Source: Actinoplanes aureus (lineage in GTDB: Bacteria; Actinomycetota; Actinomycetes; Mycobacteriales; Micromonosporaceae). From it: a stretch of 64,000 bases of DNA. Numbering within the stretch: position 1 is the stretch's first letter; every line of letters begins with the position of its first letter. This document shows, in pieces, positions 43,160 through 51,409 of the stretch. The stretch spans positions 62,001 through 126,000 of the forward strand of contig NZ_JADQTO010000027.1 in assembly GCF_015704865.1 (NCBI RefSeq). The letters run 5' to 3'. The notes under the pieces are model-generated. The model had not been told where the DNA came from. It ran no database searches and was given only the letters and a program-made list of their open reading frames with translations. The position numbers were made by a program, and so were the translations under genes.

Positions 43160-44202
43160 CCGACTCGTCACCGCAAGAGCATCGCGACCTCGTAGCGATC
43201 GGCGCCTCGGCAGGTGGCGTGGAGGCTCTGCGGGCCCTGGTGGCCGGGCTGCCGGCCGACTATCCGGGTTCGCTGCTCGTCGTGCTGCACGTCCCCCGGA
43301 GCGCACCGAGTGCGCTGGCCGGCATCCTGTCCCGCAGCGGGCCGCTGCCGGCCGCCACCGCCCAGGACGGCGACCCGCTGGTCGGCGGCCGGATCTACGT
43401 GGCTCCGGGCGACCATCATCTGCTCCTGATCGACGGGCACCTCCGGCTGAGCCGGGGCCCGGCCGAGAACGGGCACCGGCCCGCGGTCGACCCGCTGTTC
43501 CGCTCGGTCGCCCGGGTGGCCGGGCGCCGCGCGATCGGCGTCGTCCTCTCCGGGTCGCGCGACGACGGCGCGGCCGGGCTGGCCGCCATCGCCGCCGCCG
43601 GCGGAGCCACGGTCGTACAGGATCCCGAGGACGCCATCTATCCCTGGATGCCCAGGGCCGCGGTGGATCAGGTCAAGCCCGATCACATCGTGCCCGCCGC
43701 CGGGCTGGGCGGCCTGCTCGCCGCGATCACCGCGGCCGCGCTGCCGGCCGTGCCCGCGCTCGAAACCGATCCGCTGCTCAGCGCCGAGGTGGCGATCGCC
43801 GAGCTGAGGCCGGTCGACACCGACGAGTTCTCCGCCCCCGCTGGATACGGCTGCCCGGACTGCGGCGGAAGTCTCTTCCTGATCCACGAGAAGCCGATCC
43901 CGCGATTCCGCTGCCGGGTCGGGCACGCCTGGTCACCGGAGAGCCTCCTCGACGAGCAGGCGGCGACGCTCGAGAGCGCCCTGTGGCAGGCGCTGCGGGC
44001 GCTCGAGGAGAAGGCCACACTGAGCCGGCGGCTGGCGGCCAGGCGAGCCACGTCGGCCGCCGGTACGCAGTTCCGCGCCATGGCCGAGGACGCCGAGTCC
44101 GCCGGCGCGACCCTCCGCCAGCTGATCGCCCGCCTCGGTTCCACCGCGTCGCCGGAGGAATCCGCCAATTCGTGGCGCCCCACCGGGCGTGACGTACGGT
44201 AG
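43156..44202 (+). CDS. cheB: CheB-type methylesterase without receiver domain
   Basis: A 348-residue protein. The catalytic domain (residues 10-190) shows the serine in IGASAGGVEAL (S18), the histidine in VVLHVPRSAP and the aspartate in VLSGSRDDGAAGL. There is no N-terminal receiver domain, so activity is not controlled by CheA in the classical way. The C-terminal half adds a zinc-ribbon-like segment (YGCPDCGGSLF, RFRCRVGHAWSPE) and a helical tail. GTG start overlaps the preceding gene by four bases. No chemoreceptor, cheA or cheW lies in the window, so a role outside chemotaxis is likely. Confidence 0.85.
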   Translation: MTDSSPQEHRDLVAIGASAGGVEALRALVAGLPADYPGSLLVVLHVPRSAPSALAGILSRSGPLPAATAQDGDPLVGGRIYVAPGDHHLLLIDGHLRLSRGPAENGHRPAVDPLFRSVARVAGRRAIGVVLSGSRDDGAAGLAAIAAAGGATVVQDPEDAIYPWMPRAAVDQVKPDHIVPAAGLGGLLAAITAAALPAVPALETDPLLSAEVAIAELRPVDTDEFSAPAGYGCPDCGGSLFLIHEKPIPRFRCRVGHAWSPESLLDEQAATLESALWQALRALEEKATLSRRLAARRATSAAGTQFRAMAEDAESAGATLRQLIARLGSTASPEESANSWRPTGRDVR

Positions 44203-44213
44203 CGTTCCCAGTC

Positions 44214-46052
44214 GTGCAAGAGATTGACCCGCACTTCGAAGCGCTGCTTCTCTACCTGAAGGAGTCGCGCGGCTTCGACTTCACCGGGTACAAGCGGTCC
44301 AGCCTCATGCGCCGGGTCAATCGCCGGATGAGCCAGATCGGCACGACCGCCTACCCGGAGTACCTCGACCACCTCCAGGTGCACCCGGACGAGTTCACCG
44401 CCCTGTTCAACACCATCCTGATCAATGTGACGGCGTTCTTCCGGGACGCCGACGCCTGGGAGTACCTGCGCGCCGAGGTGCTCGAACCGATGGTGGCGGC
44501 CAAGCCGGCCGAGTCGATGATCCGGGTCTGGTCCGCCGGATGCGCCTCCGGTGAGGAGGCCTACACGCTGGCCATGGCGCTGGCCGAGGTGCTCGGCGCC
44601 GAGCAGTTCAAGGAACGCGTCAAGATCTACGCGACCGACGTGGACGAGGAACAGCTCAACGAGGCCCGCCAGGCGACGTACGGCGAGCGCGAGGTGCAGA
44701 ACGTGCCGTCCGCGCTGGTCGAGAGGTACTTCGAGCCGGTGAACGGCCGCTACACGTTCCGCAAGGACCTGCGCCGCTCGGTCATCTTCGGCCGCAACGA
44801 CCTGGTGCAGGACGCCCCGATCTCCCGGATCGACCTGCTCACCTGCCGCAACACGCTGATGTACTTCAACGCCGAGACCCAGACGAAGATCCTCAGCCGG
44901 TTTCACTTCGCCCTCGCCGAGTCCGGCGTGCTGTTCCTCGGCAAGGCGGAGATGCTGCTCAGCCACGCCAGCCTGTTCACACCGATCGACCTCAAGCGCC
45001 GCGTCTTCCGGCGGGTTCCCCGCCTGTACGCCCCGCCCGGCGTCGCCTTCGCCGATCCGCCGCCGAACGCGGGAAGCCCAGTCACCGGTCTCGACGAGCT
45101 GCGCACCGAGGTCTTCTCGGCCAGTCCGCTGGCCCAGCTCGCGCTCACCTCCGACGGCCTGGTCGCCCTCTCCAACCGGCAGCTGGAGAAGATGTTCGGG
45201 GTGTCGTCACGCGACACCGGACGGCCGTTCCGCGATCTCGATCTCTCCTACCGTCCGGTTGAGCTACGCCGCTACATCGAGCAGGCCCAGCTGGAGCGCC
45301 GCGGTCTGCGGGTCAGCGACGTCGAGTACCACCGCGGCACCGATGTCAGCTACCTCGACGTGCAGATCAGCCCGCTGACCGGCGCCGACGGCAGCCTCCT
45401 CGGGGTGAACCTGATCTTCCACGACGTCACCGCGTCCCGCCGGCTCCAGGACGACCTGGAACACGCCAACCAGCAGCTGGAGGCGGCGTACGAGGAGCTT
45501 CAGTCCACGAACGAGGAACTGGAGACGACGAACGAGGAACTCCAGTCCACGGTCGAGGAACTGGAGACGACGAACGAGGAACTCCAGTCCACCAACGAGG
45601 AACTGGAGACCATGAACGAGGAACTCCAGTCCACCAACGACGAGCTGCAGAGCATCAACGACCAGCTGCGGATCAGCACCGGCCAGCTGGACGAGGCCAA
45701 GGTCTTCCTGGAGACGGTGCTGACCAGCCTGCAGGCGGGCGTCGCCGTGGTGGACCCGGATCTGCGGGTCCGGATGTGGAACCGGCACGCCGAGGACCTG
45801 TGGGGACTGCGGTCCGGCGAGGTGATCGGCCATCATCTGCTCAACCTCGACATCGGTCTGCCGGTCGACCGGGTCCGGCCGCTGCTGCGCGGGGCGCTGG
45901 GTGCGGACGGGGAGTCCGCGGAGATCCGGCTGGACGCCGTGAACCGGCGCGGGCGGGCCGTGACGGTACGTGTCGCCTGCACTCCGCTCCGGAGCCGCGA
46001 CGGCGTACCGCGGATCGGTGACGGAGTAATCGTCGTGATGGAGACCGCCTGA
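44214..46052 (+). CDS. cheR: CheR-type methyltransferase with coiled coil and PAS domain
   Basis: A 612-residue protein. CheR N-terminal helices (YKRSSLMRRVNRRMSQIG) and SAM-binding domain (WSAGCASGEEAYTLAMAL; IYATDVDEEQLNEAR; LLTCRNTLMYF) span residues 1-270. A PAS-like domain follows (about 295-415). A coiled coil of near-identical 14-residue units (about 420-495; EELQSTNEELETTN) connects to a second PAS domain (about 500-610; GVAVVDPDLRVRMWNRHAEDLWG). GTG at 44214, 11 bases after cheB. CheB-CheR-PAS modules elsewhere are often fused to kinases; here the output may be the sigma regulators on either side. Confidence 0.88.
   Translation: MQEIDPHFEALLLYLKESRGFDFTGYKRSSLMRRVNRRMSQIGTTAYPEYLDHLQVHPDEFTALFNTILINVTAFFRDADAWEYLRAEVLEPMVAAKPAESMIRVWSAGCASGEEAYTLAMALAEVLGAEQFKERVKIYATDVDEEQLNEARQATYGEREVQNVPSALVERYFEPVNGRYTFRKDLRRSVIFGRNDLVQDAPISRIDLLTCRNTLMYFNAETQTKILSRFHFALAESGVLFLGKAEMLLSHASLFTPIDLKRRVFRRVPRLYAPPGVAFADPPPNAGSPVTGLDELRTEVFSASPLAQLALTSDGLVALSNRQLEKMFGVSSRDTGRPFRDLDLSYRPVELRRYIEQAQLERRGLRVSDVEYHRGTDVSYLDVQISPLTGADGSLLGVNLIFHDVTASRRLQDDLEHANQQLEAAYEELQSTNEELETTNEELQSTVEELETTNEELQSTNEELETMNEELQSTNDELQSINDQLRISTGQLDEAKVFLETVLTSLQAGVAVVDPDLRVRMWNRHAEDLWGLRSGEVIGHHLLNLDIGLPVDRVRPLLRGALGADGESAEIRLDAVNRRGRAVTVRVACTPLRSRDGVPRIGDGVIVVMETA
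45490..45660 (+). repeat. In-frame 42-base repeats encoding coiled coil
   Basis: Four to five near-identical units of about 42 bases, each containing GAGGAACTCCAGTCCAC-like and GAGGAACTGGAGAC-like halves, inside the cheR gene. They encode EELQSTNEELETTN units. Confidence 0.75.
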
Positions 46053-46053
46053 C

Positions 46054-46078
46054 GTTTGCCGCCACGGGCGCGGGGTAA
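46054..46078 (+). promoter_or_regulatory. Putative SigB/SigF-type promoter
   Basis: GTTT (46054-46057), 15-base spacer, GGGTAA (46073-46078), 28 bases before the ATG of the second STAS/HATPase gene, whose ribosome site GGGGAGG follows. This matches the general stress promoter pattern of actinobacteria and suggests autoregulation by the sigma factor encoded next door. Confidence 0.55.
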
Positions 46079-46105
46079 GCGGCGACAGATCGGGGAGGCG
46101 GTGCG

Positions 46106-46831
46106 ATGACGGTCCGGTGCAGGGTCCGCGGCGACGACGCCCGCCTGGCCCTTGTGGTGTCCGGCCGGCTTCAGCTCAGCGATGTCGCATCGCTGCGCGC
46201 GCAGATGTTCAAGTGCCTGACCGAGCAGCCCGAGGCACTCTTGATCGATCTCAGCGAGCTGCACGTCGACCAGCCGCTCGCGCTGGCGGTCTTCACGACG
46301 GTGCTCCGGCAGGCCGCCAGCTGGCCGGGCACACCGGTGCTGCTCTGCGGCCCGCCCCCGGCGACCCGGGACCTTCTGCTCACCGGCGCCTACCGGCAGT
46401 TGCCGCTGTTCTCCGGCATGGCCGCGGCACGGCGCCACATCACCGACGGCCGCCGGACCGTGCCCACGGTACGCGAGGAACTGCTTCCGATCAGCGGGTC
46501 CACCCGGCATGCCCGGGACGTCGTCACCGACGCCTGCCTGGGGTGGGATCTGCCCGGTCTGGTCGCCCCGGCCAGCCTGATCGTCACCGAGTTCGTCGGC
46601 AACGTCATCGATCACGCCAACACGATGATGACCCTGCGGATCTCGTTGCGCCCACGCCAACTGAACCTCGCGGTCCGGGACGGCTCCTCCGTGCAGCCAC
46701 CTCCCCTGCGAACGCCCGCCCCGGAGAGTACGAGCGGGCGCGGGCTCCTGCTCGTGGACGCCCTCGCGGACTCCTGGGGTTGCCTGCCATCGGAAGGCGG
46801 CAAGGTGATGTGGGCGGCCTTGCGCCGCTGA
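46106..46831 (+). CDS. STAS domain fused to anti-sigma-type HATPase (second copy)
   Basis: A 241-residue paralogue of the protein at 42419 with the same order. STAS-like residues 1-105 (ARLALVVSGRLQLSDVASL, ALLIDLSELHVDQP) have D55-Q56 where a phosphorylatable serine is expected. HATPase residues 125-241 carry N-box VTEFVGNVIDHANTMM and G-box GRGLLLVDALADSWG. ATG at 46106 after GGGGAGG. It converges on the sigma-STAS gene with only 11 bases between the stops. A role as anti-sigma factor for that protein is inferred from position and domain type. Confidence 0.85.
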   Translation: MTVRCRVRGDDARLALVVSGRLQLSDVASLRAQMFKCLTEQPEALLIDLSELHVDQPLALAVFTTVLRQAASWPGTPVLLCGPPPATRDLLLTGAYRQLPLFSGMAAARRHITDGRRTVPTVREELLPISGSTRHARDVVTDACLGWDLPGLVAPASLIVTEFVGNVIDHANTMMTLRISLRPRQLNLAVRDGSSVQPPPLRTPAPESTSGRGLLLVDALADSWGCLPSEGGKVMWAALRR

Positions 46832-46842
46832 ACGCGGCGGAG

Positions 46843-47982
46843 TCAGCAGCGGCGCAGCACGCCTGCCAGGCCGGAGACGGCCAAGATCCGGGCGACGTAC
46901 GGCTGAGCCCCGCTCACGCTGATGCCGGCGTTCGCCGCGGCCGCCGCCTGCGCCGCGTCCAGCAGCACTCCGACACCCGCCGCGTCGATCAGCGGCACCC
47001 CGGAGAGGTCCACGATCACCGAGACGACCCCGGGCGTGCCGATCGCGTGCCGCAGTCCGATCCGCAGCCGCTCCGCGGTGTCCCGGTCCACCTCGCCGCG
47101 CACCCGTACGGTGAGCGCGGCGCCGTCCCGTTCCACCGACACCTGCATGCCGGGATGCCCGGCCCGGGCCTCCCCGCCCTCCCAGCGCGGCGGCACGTCA
47201 CTGAGCATCGCCTCACGCAACCAGGCCAGGGCCCGGCTGAGCAGCCGGGAAACGTGCATCTGCGAGATGCCCAGCTCGGCCGCGATCTCCGCCTGGGTGC
47301 GGTTGCCGTAGAACCGCATCGCCAGCATCCGGCGCTCCCGCGACGGCAGGCGCAGCAGCAGCTCGGCGACGGTGAGCTTGTCGGTCACCGCCTCCAGCTC
47401 GTCGTCGACGTCACCGAGCAGGTCACCGAACTCCTGGGCGCCGTCCCCGGCAACCGGCGCGTTCAGCGAGGCCGGCGCGTAGCCGGCGGCCGACTCGACC
47501 GCCTCCAGCACGGCCGATTCGCTCACCCCCAGCTGCTCCGCGAGCTCACCGGTCGTCGGGGTACGCGCGAGCGCGCTGGTCAGCACCATCGAGGCGTGCC
47601 CGACCTCCAGGCTGAGGTCCTGCACCCGGCGCGGCACGTGCACGCCCCAGGTACGGTCCCGGAAGTGCCGCTTCAACTCGCCGGAGATCGTGATGACCGC
47701 GTAGGCGGTGAACGAACCCCGCTCCGGGTCGTACCGGTCGACGGCCTTGACCAGGCCGAGCCGGGCCACCTGCTCGAGATCCTCGAGGTACTCGCCGCGG
47801 CCGCGGTACCGGCGGGCCAGCCGCGCGGCGAAGGGCAGGCAGTAGCGGAGCAGGTCCTCACGCAGCGACTCGAGTTGTACCGGGGAGGCGCCGGAACGGC
47901 GTTCGGCGTACGCGAGAGCGGCAGCGTCGAGATCCTCGAGGGCGTTCTCGGCCTGTTCGCCGGCGTGGTTCCGTGCGGGCAT
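46843..47982 (-). CDS. SigB/F-type sigma factor fused to C-terminal STAS domain
   Basis: A 379-residue protein. Residues about 40-265 form a group-3 sigma-70 factor: region 2 GEYLEDLEQVARLGLVKAVD and FTAYAVITISGELKRHFRD, region 3 RTPTTGELAEQLGVSESAV, region 4 with the helix-turn-helix TQAEIAAELGISQMHVSRLL. Residues about 280-379 form a STAS domain (LTVRVRGEVDRDTAERL, VIVDLSGVPLIDAAGVGVLL). The conserved phosphoserine position after the Asp is alanine (D333-A334). Fusion of a sigma factor with an antagonist-type domain is uncommon. ATG at 47982 follows GAAAGGGA. The stop faces the second STAS/HATPase gene. Confidence 0.9.
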   Translation of the reverse strand: MPARNHAGEQAENALEDLDAAALAYAERRSGASPVQLESLREDLLRYCLPFAARLARRYRGRGEYLEDLEQVARLGLVKAVDRYDPERGSFTAYAVITISGELKRHFRDRTWGVHVPRRVQDLSLEVGHASMVLTSALARTPTTGELAEQLGVSESAVLEAVESAAGYAPASLNAPVAGDGAQEFGDLLGDVDDELEAVTDKLTVAELLLRLPSRERRMLAMRFYGNRTQAEIAAELGISQMHVSRLLSRALAWLREAMLSDVPPRWEGGEARAGHPGMQVSVERDGAALTVRVRGEVDRDTAERLRIGLRHAIGTPGVVSVIVDLSGVPLIDAAGVGVLLDAAQAAAAANAGISVSGAQPYVARILAVSGLAGVLRRC

Positions 47983-48107
47983 CGCATCCCTTTCCGGCAC
48001 CGGTACGCGGGGAACCCGCCGCGCGGGCGCACGTCCCCTTAACGGGACGCTACTGCCCGGGCTACCACCCACCCAAACATCGTCAACCGACCGAGCGCTT
48101 CTCATCG

Positions 48108-50477
48108 TCACCCCTGCCGGTTCCGGCGCGGCGGAAGACCGCTCGGCGCCGACGACGGATCCTCCGGAGCCTCCGGAGCCGCCACCGCCGGCTCCGGGCG
48201 GACCTGGGCGCCGGCACGGCCGGGCAGCCCGGACGGCTGCTGACCCTCGTCCGACGGCGCGCCGTCCGCCGGTGGCTGACTGCCGGGTTGCTGAAGGCCA
48301 GGCTGCGGGGGGCCGGGCGGTGGGCTGGCCGGGTTGTGCTGGCCCATGTCCGGTGCCTGTAGCGGCGGGCGCTGCGGGGCCGCCTGTTGCGGGCCGCCGG
48401 GGTTGTGCTGGCCCATGTCCGGAGCCTGCAACCGTGGCCGGGCCGGCTGCCCCGGATTCTGCTGGCCCATGTCGGGAGCCCGCAGACCGGGCCGGGCGGC
48501 GTTCTGCTGACCCAGATCCGGCGCCTGCGAGACCGGACGGGCCGGCTGTCCCGGGCCGGCCTGAGCCGCCTGGTTGTGCTGGCCCATGTCGGGGGCCTGC
48601 AACGGGGACCGGGAGGCCGGCTGCTGACCCGCCGGGCCGGACTGCTGGCCCATGTCGGGAGCCTGCAACGGCGACCTGGTGGCCGGCTGCTGACCCGCCG
48701 GGCCGGATTGCTGACCCATGTCGGGTGCCTGCAACGGGGACCGGGAGGCGGGCTGCTGACCGGCCGGACCCGGCAGGGCCGTTTCGGGGGCAAGCAGCGG
48801 ACGCTGCGAGTCCTCCGCGGCCTGGACCAGAGCGGCCGCGGACGGAAGGAACGAGGTGGGTTCTGCCGGCTCGGCGGCCGGGGTACTCTGCGGCGTCCCG
48901 GCGGGCGGCTGTGGCGGCGTACCCATGATGATCTCGGTGGCGCGGACCGGTCCGCCGCCGGCCGCCGGACGGGCGGACCGGGTGAACCGTGGCGCGTCCA
49001 GCGGGCTGTTCTGCTGGCTGTAGGGCGGCGGCTGCCGCATCAAGTCATCGGGATCGTCAACCGCGGGCGCGGCCACCTCGCCCGGCCGGCCCTGCGGCAC
49101 ACCGGCACCCGACGGCCCGAAAGCGGAAGCGGAAGCGGCCGGCGACGCACCGGCGATCACCGGCGAGACGCCGCCCGGAGCAACCTGCTCCGCTCCCGGC
49201 CGCTGCGCCGGTCCGCCTTGCGCGACATCAGCCAGCCCAGCATCCGCCGGCGCCGGAACGGCCTGCGCAATCCCCGCCTGCGCCGGACCCTCCTGCCCGA
49301 AACCAGGCTGCGCCGGACCATCCTGCGCGAAACCAGGCTGCGCCGGACCATCCTGCCCGAAACCAGGCGGTACCGGGCCACTCTGCGCCGGCTCGGCGTG
49401 GGCGGGACCCCCGCCCGCAGCGGATCCGGGCTGCGAAACGCCGACCACCCCCGGTCCGACCTGCGCGCTACCCCCTGCCACCTGGCCGGGCTGCGCAGAA
49501 CCACCGCCGGCCGGCGGCCAGGGCGGCTGCACTTCCGTCCACTGCCCGCTATCGGGCCGAACGGCGGCCGGCGGCGCCACAGCGCCCGGGAACGCCGGCT
49601 CCTGCACGAAAGCCGCGAACGGCATATCGGCCCCAGACACGACAGGAGCCACCGGCGGCCTGTCGACTCCCGGCAGGGGGAAAGCCGCGGCAGGCGGGAT
49701 GGAAGCTTGCGGCACGCCAGGCGTACCCGGACTCCCCTCTCCACCCAGCGGCGGCCACGATCCACCGGCCATCGCGGTCCCGGCAACCGGCGGCGGCCAC
49801 CGACCGGCCTCCGCCCCACCCTCCTCGGAAACGGGCGGCTCAGCAGCCACCGGCGGCCACGAGTGAGCACCCCGAGGCGGCGCCGGCGACCCACCCCCGG
49901 ATTCCGCGGACCCCCACGGCACCCCCGCATCCGGCGACGGCTCCTCAGGCACCACCCAGGGCGCGATCGCGGCATCCGGCAAGGGCACACCAGTACCCGG
50001 CAACGGTTCATCCGGCACGACCCAGGGCGGGACCGCGGCACCCGGCGACGGCTCCTCCGGCACCACCCAGGGCGGAATCGCGGCTTCCGGCGACGACACT
50101 CCAGCAGCCGGCAGCGGCGGAATCGACCCATTCGCCTCCCAGGGAGCCCCGGCTCCGGACGGCATCAGGCCACCCGCCGGCGAGGAAGGCGCGAGCCGGT
50201 CACCCGAAGCCGCCCTCTCCGGCTCCTCCCGGACCGGCGGCACGTACGCCGCACGAGCCGCCGCGATCAACCCGGACGCCTCAGCCATCCCGGCCGCTTC
50301 CAGCACCTCGGCGGCGGACAGGGCAATGCGGCAGGGCAGCGGTTCCCCACAGGCCGGGCATTCGGTCAGACCGTCGTGCGGGCCGAGGCCACCGCCGTGC
50401 GCCTCCACCATGTCCCGTGCCGTACGCGCCAGCACGCTCTCCGGTTTGACGTATGCGTCAGTCGCCGCCACTGCCAT
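48108..50477 (-). CDS. Large Pro/Gln/Gly-rich repeat protein with N-terminal zinc-finger-like motif
   Basis: A 789-residue protein. The N-terminus is ordered: TDAYVKPESVLARTARDMVEA followed by CPACGEPLPC, a possible zinc site, and a helix (ALSAAEVLEAAGMAEASGLI). From about residue 90 on it is low-complexity, rich in P, G, A and Q, with families of repeats: PPWVVPEEPSPGA units, QDGPAQPGFAQ units, and near the C-terminus seven copies of APDMGQQ or APDMGQH/APDLGQQ. No signal peptide or membrane helix. ATG at 50477; TTG at 50486 is possible. It lies upstream of the sigma-STAS gene on the same strand with 125 bases between. Probably a structural or scaffold protein; function unknown. Confidence 0.75.
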   Translation of the reverse strand: MAVAATDAYVKPESVLARTARDMVEAHGGGLGPHDGLTECPACGEPLPCRIALSAAEVLEAAGMAEASGLIAAARAAYVPPVREEPERAASGDRLAPSSPAGGLMPSGAGAPWEANGSIPPLPAAGVSSPEAAIPPWVVPEEPSPGAAVPPWVVPDEPLPGTGVPLPDAAIAPWVVPEEPSPDAGVPWGSAESGGGSPAPPRGAHSWPPVAAEPPVSEEGGAEAGRWPPPVAGTAMAGGSWPPLGGEGSPGTPGVPQASIPPAAAFPLPGVDRPPVAPVVSGADMPFAAFVQEPAFPGAVAPPAAVRPDSGQWTEVQPPWPPAGGGSAQPGQVAGGSAQVGPGVVGVSQPGSAAGGGPAHAEPAQSGPVPPGFGQDGPAQPGFAQDGPAQPGFGQEGPAQAGIAQAVPAPADAGLADVAQGGPAQRPGAEQVAPGGVSPVIAGASPAASASAFGPSGAGVPQGRPGEVAAPAVDDPDDLMRQPPPYSQQNSPLDAPRFTRSARPAAGGGPVRATEIIMGTPPQPPAGTPQSTPAAEPAEPTSFLPSAAALVQAAEDSQRPLLAPETALPGPAGQQPASRSPLQAPDMGQQSGPAGQQPATRSPLQAPDMGQQSGPAGQQPASRSPLQAPDMGQHNQAAQAGPGQPARPVSQAPDLGQQNAARPGLRAPDMGQQNPGQPARPRLQAPDMGQHNPGGPQQAAPQRPPLQAPDMGQHNPASPPPGPPQPGLQQPGSQPPADGAPSDEGQQPSGLPGRAGAQVRPEPAVAAPEAPEDPSSAPSGLPPRRNRQG
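48290..48780 (-). repeat. Tandem degenerate repeats encoding APDMGQ motifs
   Basis: About seven copies of a 40-75-base unit whose core reads CCCATGTC(G/C)GG(T/A/G)GCCTGCA on the plus strand. The best-preserved copies lie at about 48590-48740. All are inside the Pro/Gln-rich gene and in frame. Confidence 0.8.
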
Positions 50478-50686
50478 CGCCCCCAATCCCCGGCCCCGTC
50501 GTCAAGTTCACCTCGCGCGGCGTTCCCGCAGGGCGGCTTTGCACAGATCAGTGGGTATTCATGACGATCCGCCACGGCCGCCCGGGACAACGGGTATGCA
50601 GGAGAGGATCGGGGTCGGAATTCACTCACGGTGCTGAAGCATGTTCTCTCCGTAGCATTGAAAGGACATCCAGGAGGTGACCCCCC

Positions 50687-51208
50687 ATGGACGACACCGA
50701 ACTGCACCGCGAGCGGATCCTCCGGCACGTCAGTCCGATCATCACCGGCCGGTTCCTCGGCTATCAGGCCTCGTACACCCGCGAGATCCGGATCGGCCGG
50801 CCCCTGGCCCTCTTCGTCTTCGTGTCGGCCGGCATCGCGCAGATCATCGCCGCACTGCTGCGGATGCGACCGGTCCGGCGCACCCTCAAGGAACTCCGTA
50901 AAGGTCCGGAGTTCCTGGTGACCCCGGTCCGGCTGCGCGACGACCTCGGGCAGACGTACGAGATCGAGATGCACGGGCAGCTGCCGCAGTCCGCGCTGCA
51001 CCGCGGCGATCTCGTGCAGGTCCGCACCCAGCCGCAGGCCGACCACACCCTGCCGGTGAAGCTGCTCCAGGTGGTGAACCTGACCACCATGCAACCGCTG
51101 ACACCGCGCATCCCCACCCAGTGGTCCCACCTGGGTCCGGCCCTGCTGCTCCAGGCCGGGCTCGGCGTGACCATCCTGGGCGCGGTGCTGGCGGCCTGGC
51201 TGCGGTAA
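50687..51208 (+). CDS. Small membrane protein of unknown function
   Basis: A 173-residue protein with a very strong ribosome binding site (AGGAGGTGA) before the ATG. One hydrophobic segment near the N-terminus (LALFVFVSAGIAQIIAALL) and one at the C-terminus (LLLQAGLGVTILGAVLAAWL) enclose a soluble beta-rich domain (FLVTPVRLRDDLGQTYEIEMHGQ, GDLVQVRTQPQ, KLLQVVNLTT) resembling an OB- or SH3-like fold. Not recognised. Upstream, GGGTAT boxes occur at 50552 and 50591; the first has a GNNT element 14 bases before it and could be a stress-sigma promoter. Confidence 0.75.
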   Translation: MDDTELHRERILRHVSPIITGRFLGYQASYTREIRIGRPLALFVFVSAGIAQIIAALLRMRPVRRTLKELRKGPEFLVTPVRLRDDLGQTYEIEMHGQLPQSALHRGDLVQVRTQPQADHTLPVKLLQVVNLTTMQPLTPRIPTQWSHLGPALLLQAGLGVTILGAVLAAWLR

Positions 51209-51409
51209 GCGTAGAACGACGCCCCGGCGGGTAACGGGCCGTCCATGCCGCACGCATGCGAACGCGCAACCAGCGGAGGCCCGTTGGCCGCCAGGCGAGA
51301 ATGGACGCTCGCCGAGATGGGAACCGCAATAGACAGCCGTCATCATGAGGCCGGGGGAACGCCTCGCGCGCTCTCCTGGCGTCACTGACGGCTCGAAAGG
51401 TGGTGCGCG

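Noticed and set aside
42419..46831. Chemotaxis operon
   Set aside because: CheB and CheR are present, but there is no receptor, CheA, CheW or flagellar gene, and CheB lacks the receiver domain.
48290..48780. CRISPR-like periodic repeats
   Set aside because: Units vary in length and sequence, have no unique spacers, and are in frame within a coding gene; no cas genes nearby.
48387..50564. Two long plus-strand frames opposite the repeat protein (to 50449 and 50564)
   Set aside because: Their Arg/Pro/His-rich translations mirror the repeats on the minus strand. The minus frame has a structured N-terminus with CPACGEPLPC and a start with good context.
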